From Hoeflea prorocentri (GTDB lineage Bacteria; Pseudomonadota; Alphaproteobacteria; Rhizobiales; Rhizobiaceae), in the NCBI RefSeq assembly GCF_027944115.1, contig NZ_JAPJZI010000001.1, positions 558,001 through 622,000 on the forward strand: DNA of 64,000 nucleotides, given 5' to 3'. Below the pieces are notes generated by a model that saw nothing but the letters and a program-made list of their open reading frames with translations, had not been told where the DNA came from and did no database searches. Shown here piece by piece: positions 16,664-26,200 of the stretch. The position numbers were made by a program, and so were the translations under genes. Position 1 is the first letter of the stretch, and each line of letters starts with the position of its first letter.

Positions 16664-17101
16664 ATGAAATCGAGAATAACTTGGATCTTGACGGTGAACA
16701 GTAAAAGCGCCCGTGCAGTTGTGTACAGGGGACCGGGACTGGGCCTGACGCTCTTACCGGACAGGTATTGGGAATTCGCAGAACCAGAGGGACATACGGA
16801 TCGGCAAGGCCGCACCTTCAGCCGCACCCAGGCTATTCGTCACAAGCTGGAACCGCACACCAAGGCGCTGAACGACCGCGACAGATTTGCCAAGCAACTT
16901 GTCAGGGACCTGGCCGGCAACCTGCGCAGCGGCCAGTTCGAAAGTCTGATCATATGCGCGGCACCCTCCATGCTCGGCAGCTTGCGCAAGAGCTTCACCA
17001 TGCCTTTGCAGCATTGTGTCCGGGCGGAAGTCGCGAAGGACCTGAACGGCGTTCCGGTTCACGAACTTGCCTCCCACCTTGGTGACGTGCTGCCGGTTTG
17101 A
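16664..17101 (+). CDS. Host attachment protein-family (PF10116-type) protein
   Basis: A 145-residue protein starting MKSRITWILTVNSKSARAV, the usual opening of the family first described as required for attachment to host cells. Other landmarks are HTDRQGRTF, the FAKQLVRDLAGNL helix, and LIICAAPSMLGSLRK (about residues 94-108). These proteins resemble archaeal release-factor-like folds, and the name should not be taken as proof of a role in attachment. The ATG at 16664 matches family starts; one 15 bases upstream is possible. It ends in a small hairpin followed by four T. Confidence 0.85.
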   Translation: MKSRITWILTVNSKSARAVVYRGPGLGLTLLPDRYWEFAEPEGHTDRQGRTFSRTQAIRHKLEPHTKALNDRDRFAKQLVRDLAGNLRSGQFESLIICAAPSMLGSLRKSFTMPLQHCVRAEVAKDLNGVPVHELASHLGDVLPV

Positions 17102-17124
17102 GATTTTTAACGCATCTCAATTTT
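17098..17124 (+). terminator. Likely intrinsic terminator after the host-attachment-type gene
   Basis: TTGAGAT (17098-17104) pairs with ATCTCAA (17114-17120), followed by TTTT. The hairpin overlaps the stop codon and separates this gene from the convergent protease gene. Confidence 0.5.
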
Positions 17125-17146
17125 GCGGTCCGATTATCCGCTAGCT

Positions 17147-18310
17147 TCACGCGTGCGACCGTCCCTTGAGTTCTTCTATGCGTGCAACGCCCAGCCCTTG
17201 CAAAACGGCCAGATAGGCAAGCAGGTCTGAAAGCGAGATCACCCCGTCAAGCCTGCCGGCATGGCCAACCAGCATCTTTCGGCGGTTGGTACGGACCATT
17301 TTTTCGAAAAGCTCATCCACCGGCATGTCGACCGATACCGTATTGTCCGGGCCGCCCGCGACCATGATGTCTCCAAGGCGGGTGGTCGGCCAATTGTCGC
17401 GTTCAATCTCGCGCACGAGCGAGGCGTCCACGTAGCCGAGCAGGTGATTTCCCTCCAGCACCGGGACGAAACTGACGTTTTGCGCAAGCATGATATCGTT
17501 CACGGTGACGTCCAGCGTGTTGTCCACATCGGCTGCAATCGGCGAATGTGTCATCAAAGCTGAAATGGTCTGTTCTTTCAGGGCAGCCTTGATAATGAGT
17601 TGCTGGTAGCTGCTTCTGGATCCGGAAACGATGAAGAAGCCGATGAGGATCTGCCACAGGCCCGCAACCGAACTCGCGGTGAAGAGCGACAACACGCCCG
17701 ACACGATCAGGAAGATGCCAAACACCGTGCCGAAGCCGCTGGCGATCCGTGTTGCTTCGAAGACGTCGCCCTTGAGGTGCCAAAGCGCAGCCCTGAGGAT
17801 ACGGCCGCCATCCAGCGGAAAAGCGGGCACAAGATTAAAGATGGCCAGAACAAGATTGACGAAGCCGAGATAGACAAACACCACGTGCAGCGGTTTCGAG
17901 GCGCCGTTGCCGTCAAGTGCGACTATGGTCAGATAAAATAGAGCCGACAGTGCGAAGCTGGCGACCGGTCCAGCAACTGCGATCCAAAACTCCGATTTCG
18001 GGCTGCTCGGCTCCTGTTCCAGTTCGGCCACGCCGCCAAATACGAAGAGGGTTATGCCACCCACCTTAAGTCCAAAATGGCGGGCAACAAGCGAGTGGGC
18101 GAGCTCGTGCAGTATGAGGGATGAAAAAAGGCCGATCGCAGCCAATACGGACAGCGCGATATAGTCATATTGAGACTTGCCGGGAAGCTGTTGCGGGAAA
18201 TAGGCGACCGTCAAACTCCAGACAATCAAGGCCGCGATCAATAACCAGCTTGAATCAACCCGTATCTGAAACCCGAACAGCTCAAACAGTTTCACGGAGT
18301 TCTTGAACAT
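17147..18310 (-). CDS. Site-2 protease (M50 family) with paired CBS domains
   Basis: A 387-residue intramembrane zinc protease. The zinc motif HELAH is at residues 68-72 in a membrane segment (LFSSLILHELAHSLVARHFG), and the second ligand motif NLVPAFPLDGGR supplies the Asp. About five to six membrane segments precede two C-terminal CBS domains (about residues 245-380). CBS domains in such proteases bind adenine nucleotides and may tie cleavage to energy state. The ATG at 18310 has GGGATGG upstream; a start 42 bases earlier adds no recognisable sequence. An FNR/FixK box lies 57 bases upstream. The protein substrate is unknown. Confidence 0.9.
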   Translation of the reverse strand: MFKNSVKLFELFGFQIRVDSSWLLIAALIVWSLTVAYFPQQLPGKSQYDYIALSVLAAIGLFSSLILHELAHSLVARHFGLKVGGITLFVFGGVAELEQEPSSPKSEFWIAVAGPVASFALSALFYLTIVALDGNGASKPLHVVFVYLGFVNLVLAIFNLVPAFPLDGGRILRAALWHLKGDVFEATRIASGFGTVFGIFLIVSGVLSLFTASSVAGLWQILIGFFIVSGSRSSYQQLIIKAALKEQTISALMTHSPIAADVDNTLDVTVNDIMLAQNVSFVPVLEGNHLLGYVDASLVREIERDNWPTTRLGDIMVAGGPDNTVSVDMPVDELFEKMVRTNRRKMLVGHAGRLDGVISLSDLLAYLAVLQGLGVARIEELKGRSHA

Positions 18311-18367
18311 GGTTTCACCATCCCGATGGCCGATACCGCGACGGTGCACCAAAAGCGGATTGAGTTT

Positions 18368-18381
18368 TTGATTTTCATCAA
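18368..18381. promoter_or_regulatory. FNR/FixK box upstream of the site-2 protease
   Basis: TTGATTTTCATCAA is a perfect TTGAT-N4-ATCAA dyad, 57 bases upstream of the leftward protease start. It lies in the 333-base gap 18311-18643, which also has a second box for the rightward ppsA gene and otherwise nothing I recognise. Confidence 0.78.
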
Positions 18382-18563
18382 ATTTGCCGGGATAGCGGAA
18401 AGTCTACCCACCGGATTCCGGCCTGTAAAAATCAGTCCTGTTCCGGTTGATCCGAAGAAAGCCTCAATGGCGTCCGCGAAGGCGTTTCGGACCTGTTGGA
18501 CCGGATTCGGTTTCCAGGCGGTTTTTCCTGCGCTGGATTCGGTCATGCCGGCTTTAAGAGCAA

Positions 18564-18577
18564 TTGATCAGCATCAA
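18564..18577. promoter_or_regulatory. FNR/FixK box upstream of ppsA
   Basis: TTGATCAGCATCAA is a perfect dyad, 66 bases before the ATG at 18644. It would fall inside the coding region if a far-upstream start of ppsA were used, which argues for the shorter gene model. Confidence 0.78.
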
Positions 18578-18643
18578 TTGCCTGCCGCAGCATCCGACAT
18601 ATCGTGGCGGGCAATCGATTGTACATCACATATGGGCTGGGCG

Positions 18644-21037
18644 ATGAACGAAGACCGGTTGGTAATTTGGCTGGATGAGTGCGGACGCAAGGACATTGAT
18701 CTTGTGGGCGGTAAAAACGCCTCTCTCGGGGAAATGCTCGACGCGATGAAAGCGAACGACATTCCGGTGCCGCAGGGATTTGCCACCACATCTCACGCAT
18801 ATCGCCTGTTTGTTCAAGAAAACGGTCTTGAAAAGATCATTACCGAGGCCCTTTCTGACTTGGCGGATGGTGTGTCCAGCCTGCAGGAGACCGGTGCGCG
18901 CATACGCTCGGAATTCATGCATGCCCGATGGCCGCACCAGGTGGCCAAACGAATATTGAGCGCCTATGCGCGTCTGTCGGAACGCCTGTTGATTGACGGC
19001 GCGGATGTGGCGGTGCGTTCCAGCGCCACGGCCGAGGATCTGCCGGAGGCAAGCTTTGCCGGCCAGCAGGAGAGCTTCCTGAATATCAGGGGTGAAGAGG
19101 CGCTGCTTGCGGCATGCAAGAGGTGCTATGCGTCGCTGTTTACCGATCGGGCCATCACCTACAGGAACCTGCATGGGTTTGACCATCTGAAAGTCGCGCT
19201 CTCCATCGGGATCCAGGCCATGGTGCGATCGGATGTCGGATCGTCAGGTGTGATGTTCACGATCGATACCGAAACAGGATTCGACAAGGTCGTTGTCATC
19301 AACGCCGCCTGGGGTCTGGGCGAGAGCATTGTGCAGGGAAAAGTCGAGCCGGATGAATTCGTAACGTTCAAACCGTTTCTGGATCACAAGCGCCGCAAGC
19401 CTATCCTTGAGAAACGTCTCGGCGCAAAACAGATAAAGCTCATTTACGGCTCAGGTGACGAAGCAACACAATACGTCCCGACGTCCGTCGAGGCGCAATC
19501 GACCTACTGCCTTTCAGACTCGGAAGTGCTCACCCTGTCGCGCTGGGCCTGTGCGATTGAGCAACACTATGGCGTTCCGATGGATATCGAGTGGGCCAAG
19601 GACGGCACAAACGAACGGCTCTATATCGTTCAGGCCCGGCCGGAGACCGTCCAGTCGCGGAATGATTCATCCTTGTTCACGACCTATGAGATTGCCTCGA
19701 AGGGCCAGCAGATTGTCAGCGGTGTCAGCGTCGGGGACGCCGTTGCCACCGGCCGGGTTGTTCTGCTTGAGAGCCCCGAGCAGATTTCTGAATTCGTCGA
19801 TGGCAGTATTCTTGTGACGGGCGACACCGATCCCGACTGGGTTCCCATCATGAAACGGGCGGCCGGAATCGTGACCGACCATGGAGGGCGGACATCGCAT
19901 GCCGCGATCGTCAGCCGGGAACTTGGGCTGCCAGCGATCGTCGGGACAAGGGATGCAACGCGGCGTCTGCATACCGGGCAGGACGTAACGCTCTCCTGCG
20001 CCGAGGGTGACGTCGGATTTGTCTATGAAGGCGTGGCGCAAATCAGCCGCAACACCATATCCGCAGAAGATATTCCCGAGACGGAAACCCAGGTCATGCT
20101 GAACCTGGCCAATCCCGGCGCTGCGTTTCGCTGGTGGAAGGTGCCCGCAGACGGTGTCGGGTTGGCTCGTATGGAATTTGTGATCGGAAACCATATCAAG
20201 ATACACCCAATGGCGCTTGCCCGGTTTGACGAGGTGAAGGATGAGCAGGCCAGGAGCGAAATCGAATCCTTGACTGCCGGATACCCGCGCAAACGGGATT
20301 TTTTCATCGAAAAACTGGCGGTCGGCCTGGCTCGCATCGCCGCGACGGTTCACCCAAAACCGGTCATTGTCCGAATGAGCGATTTCAAGACCAATGAATA
20401 CGCCAACCTCATAGGAGGCCGTGTGTTCGAACCGGTCGAAGAAAACCCCATGATCGGCTTTCGCGGCGCATCGCGATACTATTCCGAGAGCTATGAAACC
20501 GGATTTGCGATGGAGTGCGAAGCCATCGCAAAGCTCAGAGACGAGCTTGGTTTTGACAATGTGATCGTCATGATCCCGTTTTGCAGGTCTCCGGCCGAGG
20601 CGGACAGGGTTCTTGAGGTCATGGCGTCAAAGGGGATGAAACGTGGCGATAACGGGCTTCAGGTGTTCATGATGTGCGAGGTTCCGTCCAATGTCATACT
20701 GGCGGATGCGTTTGCCCGGCGGTTTGACGGATTCTCAATCGGATCGAACGACCTGACGCAACTGACCCTTGGTGTCGACAGGGACAACGAGATCTTGTCG
20801 GACCTCTTCGATGAGGAGAATGACGCCGTCAAATGGATGATCTCCAAGGTGATCGTCGACGCCCACAAACTGGATACACGTGTCGGTTTGTGCGGGCAGG
20901 CGCCGAGTGACAAGCCCGGCTTTGCCGAGTTTCTTGTCCGGTCCGGGATTGACTCCATATCGGTGACACCCGACAGTTTCGTCAGCGTGAAAAAACACGT
21001 GGCGTGCGCCGAGCAGCATCTCCGTGATACAAAGTGA
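18644..21037 (+). CDS. ppsA: Phosphoenolpyruvate synthase (pyruvate, water dikinase)
   Basis: This 797-residue enzyme makes PEP, AMP and phosphate from pyruvate, ATP and water, the entry step of gluconeogenesis. Its length matches PpsA (about 790). The ATP-grasp domain starts DIDLVGGKNASLGEM and includes VRSSATAEDLPEASFAGQQ. The phosphohistidine is His419 in GGRTSHAAIVSRELG. The PEP/pyruvate barrel holds the metal and substrate residues and, near the C-terminus, GLCGQAPSD with the catalytic Cys. The ATG at 18644 was chosen because it gives the family N-terminus (MNEDRLVIWLDEC) and leaves the FNR/FixK box in the promoter; an open frame extends 318 bases upstream but does not look like protein. 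pfkB follows after 60 bases. Confidence 0.95.
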   Translation: MNEDRLVIWLDECGRKDIDLVGGKNASLGEMLDAMKANDIPVPQGFATTSHAYRLFVQENGLEKIITEALSDLADGVSSLQETGARIRSEFMHARWPHQVAKRILSAYARLSERLLIDGADVAVRSSATAEDLPEASFAGQQESFLNIRGEEALLAACKRCYASLFTDRAITYRNLHGFDHLKVALSIGIQAMVRSDVGSSGVMFTIDTETGFDKVVVINAAWGLGESIVQGKVEPDEFVTFKPFLDHKRRKPILEKRLGAKQIKLIYGSGDEATQYVPTSVEAQSTYCLSDSEVLTLSRWACAIEQHYGVPMDIEWAKDGTNERLYIVQARPETVQSRNDSSLFTTYEIASKGQQIVSGVSVGDAVATGRVVLLESPEQISEFVDGSILVTGDTDPDWVPIMKRAAGIVTDHGGRTSHAAIVSRELGLPAIVGTRDATRRLHTGQDVTLSCAEGDVGFVYEGVAQISRNTISAEDIPETETQVMLNLANPGAAFRWWKVPADGVGLARMEFVIGNHIKIHPMALARFDEVKDEQARSEIESLTAGYPRKRDFFIEKLAVGLARIAATVHPKPVIVRMSDFKTNEYANLIGGRVFEPVEENPMIGFRGASRYYSESYETGFAMECEAIAKLRDELGFDNVIVMIPFCRSPAEADRVLEVMASKGMKRGDNGLQVFMMCEVPSNVILADAFARRFDGFSIGSNDLTQLTLGVDRDNEILSDLFDEENDAVKWMISKVIVDAHKLDTRVGLCGQAPSDKPGFAEFLVRSGIDSISVTPDSFVSVKKHVACAEQHLRDTK

Positions 21038-21097
21038 TTGTGAAACGGCTTGCCGTATCCGAAAGCCCACCAGACGAACGGTTCCTTAGGTCGCAAC

Positions 21098-22015
21098 ATG
21101 TCCGATATTCTGTGTATTGCGCTCAATCCCACCGTCGACGTGTCGTGTGAAGCCGAGCAGGTCCGGCACACATTCAAGGTTCGCACACACAACCAGCGCC
21201 ACGACCCTGGCGGAGGTGGCATAAATGTGGCCCGCGTGGTTGCCGAATTGGGCGGGTCCGCCGAGGTCATATATCTGTCCGGCGGCGCAACCGGTGCACT
21301 TCTTGATGACTGCATGGAGAAAACCGGATTGCCGAGGCACAACATAGTGACCGAAGCTCCGACACGGGTGTCTTACATGGTCCGCGAGATGCTGACCGAA
21401 CTGGAGTATCGATTTGTTCCCGAGGGACTTGAGATCAACCCGGCAAGCGTCGAGAAGGTGGTTGAACGGGTGGCAGCGTTCGAAGGAGACTACGTTGTTG
21501 CGAGCGGAAGCCTGCCGCAAGGATTGCCTGATGACACCTATGCCAAAATTGCCGAATCCATGCGCGATGCGGGAACGCGATTTGTCCTCGACACATCTGG
21601 AGCCGCTTTGCAAAGCGCATTGGATGCGGGCGGCCTGTTTCTGATCAAGCCGAGCATCGGTGAACTGCAGAAGCTTGTCGGTCGCAGGCTTGACGAGGAT
21701 GACGCACAAAATGCGGCGATGAACATCGTGCGCGGCGGTGGCGCTCGCTACGTGGCCGTCTCGATGGGCGCCGAAGGTGCGTTCCTTGCCAGTGAGACCG
21801 GCGTTTTGCGATTGCATGCCAGACGCGTCAATGTGCAATCGGCTGTCGGTGCAGGCGACAGTTTCGTCGGGGCCATGGTTCATTCCCTGGCGGCGGGGCG
21901 CGATGTGGAGGCTGCATTCCGGTTGGGCATGGCAGCCGGTGCGGCAGCGGTCATGACGCCGGGCACACAGCTGTGCAGGCGCAAGGATGTTGAGGCGCTT
22001 TTTGACGGGCGGTGA
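21098..22015 (+). CDS. pfkB: 6-phosphofructokinase, PfkB (Pfk-2) type
   Basis: A 305-residue ribokinase-fold sugar kinase. The N-terminus (ILCIALNPTVDVS) and the PGGGGINVARVVAELGG motif at about residues 37-53 match E. coli Pfk-2 more closely than fructose-1-phosphate kinases. The catalytic Asp is in GAGDSFVGAMV near residue 252. The ATG at 21098 begins the conserved domain; an open frame upstream adds 16 unrelated residues. It lies 60 bases after ppsA, so the operon pairs a gluconeogenic with a glycolytic enzyme. Phosphofructokinase activity is inferred; another hexose-phosphate substrate is possible. Confidence 0.87.
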   Translation: MSDILCIALNPTVDVSCEAEQVRHTFKVRTHNQRHDPGGGGINVARVVAELGGSAEVIYLSGGATGALLDDCMEKTGLPRHNIVTEAPTRVSYMVREMLTELEYRFVPEGLEINPASVEKVVERVAAFEGDYVVASGSLPQGLPDDTYAKIAESMRDAGTRFVLDTSGAALQSALDAGGLFLIKPSIGELQKLVGRRLDEDDAQNAAMNIVRGGGARYVAVSMGAEGAFLASETGVLRLHARRVNVQSAVGAGDSFVGAMVHSLAAGRDVEAAFRLGMAAGAAAVMTPGTQLCRRKDVEALFDGR

Positions 22016-22065
22016 GCCAACCGCGCCAATCCTTGATCTATTCCGTCTCCTCGACCCGACAAGAA

Positions 22066-22079
22066 TTGATCGGCGTCAA
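22066..22079. promoter_or_regulatory. FNR/FixK box upstream of the usp-ndvB operon
   Basis: TTGATCGGCGTCAA is a perfect match to TTGAT-N4-GTCAA, 120 bases before the TTG start at 22200. The distance implies a leader of about 80 bases if the promoter is class II. Confidence 0.72.
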
Positions 22080-22199
22080 TTTGAGTTCGACAATTCGAAC
22101 AATAATCGGTTGCAGAGCGGCAATAGGGCGTTCGCCCCGCGTCGGTTAGCCCGTTGAAAAACCGACCCGCTCGACCTCGCACAGCAGGGAGAGCCAACG

Positions 22200-23234
22200 T
22201 TGCAAAGCAAGCCAGTCGAAGACACGGATCAGAACGAGCAGCCTTTTGCTTCCGAAAACGGCAACAACGGACTGGTGCCGAATGTTGTCGCATGCGTCGA
22301 CACGTCTCCGGTATCGCGCAAGGTCGTGTCACACGCCAGAACAATCGCCCGCGCCCTTGGCGGCGAGTTGTCTCTTGTTCACTTTGTTGAAACCGGGACT
22401 GACAATGCACAGTCACCGTCCGATCCCATCGAGTGGGACATTCGTCGCCGGAAAGCCAATCTCTTCCTGTCCTCCTTAGCCAGCCAGTTCGAATCTCGTC
22501 AAAGGCCCCTGGCATTCAACGTGCTTGAGGGAAATTCGATCGATCAGATCGAATGCCCGGGTGGACATGCCTTTAACATCACCGCCTTCTGTCGAAGCAG
22601 CGAAGTTTCAAAACGCACCATCGGCGCAACGGCGCGTCGCATCGTTGACGGGTCTGCCGGGTCGCTGTTGCTCGTGCCAAACACCGTGCCTCAGACGGAG
22701 GAGGTTACCTATTCAAGGATCCTTGTCCCGCTCGACGGATCATCGCGGGCAGAAGCTGCCATTCCGGTCGCCATGCGCATCGCGAAGCATGAAAAGGCGG
22801 AGATCGTGTTGCTGCATGTTACGCCGAAAATTGACTTGATTGGCGGCGCAGGCCAGCGGGTCAAGGACATGGAGCTTCAGGAAGAGTTGACGAGGAGAAA
22901 TGCCAGACTGGCTCGCGAATATATTGAGCGGACACGCGCATCGCTTCTGGGAAGCGGGATCGACGTCAGATGTGTGCTGCTGAAAGGCGGTGATGCCAGG
23001 CGCCGCATCGAAGATTCCATAACCTCCCTTTCGATCGATCTTCTGGTCATGTCCTCGCACGGACAAAGCGGCTATTCCGATGTTCCCATTGGTGATGTTT
23101 CGAATTTCGTTTTGAGCAGGACATCAATTCCGGTTCTGATCGTAAGGCGACCGCATTCCACTGACCTGACACATGTTTATTCAAGCGCGGAGGCCAGCGG
23201 CATCCGGAGGCCAGCCGGAACCTCAGGAATATGA
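22200..23234 (+). CDS. Universal stress protein, tandem-domain, TTG start
   Basis: A 344-residue protein with two USP-like regions. The N-terminal one (about 28-160) is divergent. The C-terminal one (about 172-315) is standard: YSRILVPLDGSSRAEAAIP, then VMSSHGQSGYSDVPIGDVSNFVLSRTSIPVLIVR (given here in part: MSSHGQSGYSDVPIGDVSN). The start is TTG with GGGAGAG eight bases upstream; no suitable ATG lies nearby. The stop overlaps the start of the cyclic glucan synthase by 4 bases (ATGA), so the two are translationally coupled. This places a stress protein and a giant glycosyltransferase in one transcript under an FNR/FixK box. Confidence 0.85.
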   Translation: MQSKPVEDTDQNEQPFASENGNNGLVPNVVACVDTSPVSRKVVSHARTIARALGGELSLVHFVETGTDNAQSPSDPIEWDIRRRKANLFLSSLASQFESRQRPLAFNVLEGNSIDQIECPGGHAFNITAFCRSSEVSKRTIGATARRIVDGSAGSLLLVPNTVPQTEEVTYSRILVPLDGSSRAEAAIPVAMRIAKHEKAEIVLLHVTPKIDLIGGAGQRVKDMELQEELTRRNARLAREYIERTRASLLGSGIDVRCVLLKGGDARRRIEDSITSLSIDLLVMSSHGQSGYSDVPIGDVSNFVLSRTSIPVLIVRRPHSTDLTHVYSSAEASGIRRPAGTSGI

Positions 23235-26200
23235 TGGATGCGGTTTCCGGGCCTGAAAACGAGATGGGGCGGGCGGCTTTCGAACTGGCAGGATCGCAGG
23301 TCCTGTTGTCCGCCGTAGAACCACAGTCGGATATATACGCAAAACTCAGCGAACTGACTGGCTGGCTGGACCGGCTGCGGACATATTGCCTTGACGCACC
23401 TGCCGTCCACAGCAGGGCCGCCGACTGGCTGCTTGATAATGACTATCAGGTTCTACGCGCCATCCGGCAGGTGCAGAGCGGTCTTCCGGAGCATTTTTTT
23501 GGCCGTCTTGATGTCGTTCAATCGAATTCGGGCGTGATCCGGCCCCGAATTTTCGACATCGCCCACTCGATATCCGCTGTTGATGGAATACAAATTTCGA
23601 TGCGGAACCTTGTGCAGTATCTGAACGCGTTCCAGGAAAAGGACGGGTTATCGATCGCCGAGCTATGGGCCTTTCCATCCGCTCTCAGGCTGGCCAGCCT
23701 GGAGATGCTTGCGGTCGCGTTTTTCCGGCTCGATGAAGATCTGTCGTTTCCCTTTCGTGTAGACGAACCGGATGAAACGACGGATCCGGCAGATCTTGTC
23801 GCGCGATCGATTATCAATCTTGGTGCGATACATTCCATACGATGGCAGGACTTTGTTGATCAGACGAGCCTCGTCGAGGCTGTGCTGACATCCGATCCGG
23901 CGCGGGTTTATCGGCGCATGGAATTCAGCTCCCGCGATACTTACCGCAAAGTCATAGAAAAAACGGCCGCGCACTCTTCTCTGGACGAGGTCGAAGTCGC
24001 GCGATGCGCGGTCAAGCTGTCGTCGCCCTTTGAAGATGACGATCCGCGAAAGCATGTGGGCTACTGGCTTGAAGGTGCGGGGCTTGCGGAGCTTGAAACC
24101 CTTGCCGCAAGCCGGGTACCTGCCATTGAGAGGATCGGCCGGAAGCTGCAATTTCTGAAGGGCGGCCTTTATGCTGCATCTTTGGTGACGGTTGCCGTGT
24201 TGGCTCTGTGTGTGCCGGTTTACTATCTTTATCTTGTCAGCGCCCCGCCTTGGGCCTGGATATTGGCGACGGCGCTGTCATTCATTCCCGCGTCCGTTTT
24301 GAGCGTGTCGCTTGTTCATTGGGCGATCACCCAGTTGGTGCGACCCAGGCAACTGCCGGCATTCGATTTCAGTAAAGGCATACCGGACGAATACGCGACC
24401 ACTGTGATCGTGCCAGTGATTGTGACGAAGCCGGATGAAATTCTGGCAATCGTTTCGCGACTTGAGACAAGGCGGTTGGCAAATCCGGACAAAAACCTTC
24501 GCTATGTATTGCTTTCGGATCTTTGTGACGCCGATCACGAACGGCTGGATAGCGACGACGCCATCGAGCAGGGACTGGTGTCCGCGTTTCATGACCTCAA
24601 CCGTCGACATGGCCAGGCTGGTTACGAACCGTTTGTCCTGATGCATCGCCACAGGGTGTACAACACCGGCAACGGGCGGTGGATGGGCTGGGAAAGGAAG
24701 CGGGGCAAACTCGAACAGTTCAACCGGTTCGTACTGGGCGACCCGTCAACGGCATTTTCCGTCAGCGTCGGTTCACTCGAGGCGCTGCGGCAAAACCGCT
24801 ACGTCATTACACTCGACGCCGACACCATGCTGCCGCCCGGTGCTGCGGCCCAACTTGTCGGAACGCTCGCCCATCCCTTGAACCGGGCGGTGGTTGATGA
24901 GCGCTCGGGGCAGGTCCTTTCGGGGTATTCCATCCTGCAGCCACGCATGGAGATGTTCCCGTCGGTCGGATCTGAAACGCTGTTTTCGCACCTTTACTCC
25001 GGCGACGCCGCGATAGACATCTATACCAGGGCGGTTTCGGATGTTTATCAGGACATGTTCGGCAGCGGCAGCTTTGTCGGCAAAGGCATCTATGACGTCA
25101 AGGTGCTGCAGGGACGCCTTGAGAACCGTATCCCGGAAAACGCCATCCTCAGTCATGACCTTTTTGAAGGCTTGCTTGGCAGAACCGCGCTTGTCACCAA
25201 TATCGTCCTTTATGAAAGCTTCCCGTCCACCTATGCGGAGTATGTGCTGCGGCTTCACCGGTGGGTGAGGGGAGACTGGCAGTTGCTTCCCTGGTTAAGG
25301 CGGCGCGTACCGATGGCAGACGGCACACGCGCGAACAACCCTTTTTCATTGCTGGACCGATGGAAGATCATCGACAATCTTCGGCGCAGCCTCGTGCCGC
25401 CGGCGTTGCTGCTCTTTTTCATTGGCGGCTGGATGGTCCTGCCTGGAAGCGCGGTCCTGTGGACCCTTCTGGCGGTTGCGGCCCCGGGCACCTATCTTTT
25501 GGGTGAGCTTTTTTCCGGCCTTTCCCGTGCCCTGAAACGGGGTTTTGCCGGCGAGTTGCTCCACAGATTGCGGGAAAACAGCGGCCGGTGGTTTCTGGCC
25601 ATAACATTCCTTGTCAGCGACACGCTGATTTCCATTGATGCGATTGTCCGGACCGTATGGCGCGTCGGTATCAGCCAGCAAAATCTCCTGGAGTGGCGCT
25701 CGGCCGCCCATACAGCGGAGTGGGTCTCCAGCCATAGTCCGCGTAGCGCAATATGGAAGCTGATGTGGCCGTCATCGGCTCTGTCCGTTGTGCTTTTTGC
25801 CGTCCTCATCCTGTTTCATCACCATGCTCTGTCGGCTGCGACACCATTGCTTGTCCTGTGGTTGCTGGCTCCTGAAATCGCGATCTGGACCAGCAAAACA
25901 AGGCGCATTCGGCGGGAGGCGCTTGATCAGCGCCAGTCCGGCTTCTTGCTGCGGATTGCCCGGCGCACCTGGCATTTCTTCGAGATGTTTGCCGGACCGG
26001 AGGACAATTGGCTGCCGCCGGACAACTACCAGGATGCACCGCGTTCAGCGACGGCGCACAGAACGTCACCGACAAATATCGGCTTGTATATGGTTTCGGC
26101 CCTGTCGGCCCGCGATTTTGGCTTCATAACGACCGATGACTTTGCCTCCAGGTGCCGCAACGTCCACAGCACGCTGGATCGGATGCAGACCTACCGTGGA

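Noticed and set aside
18326-18643. In-frame 106-codon extension at the 5' end of ppsA
   Set aside because: It has no PEP synthase similarity, contains two FNR/FixK boxes and overlaps the protease promoter. The start at 18644 gives the family N-terminus.
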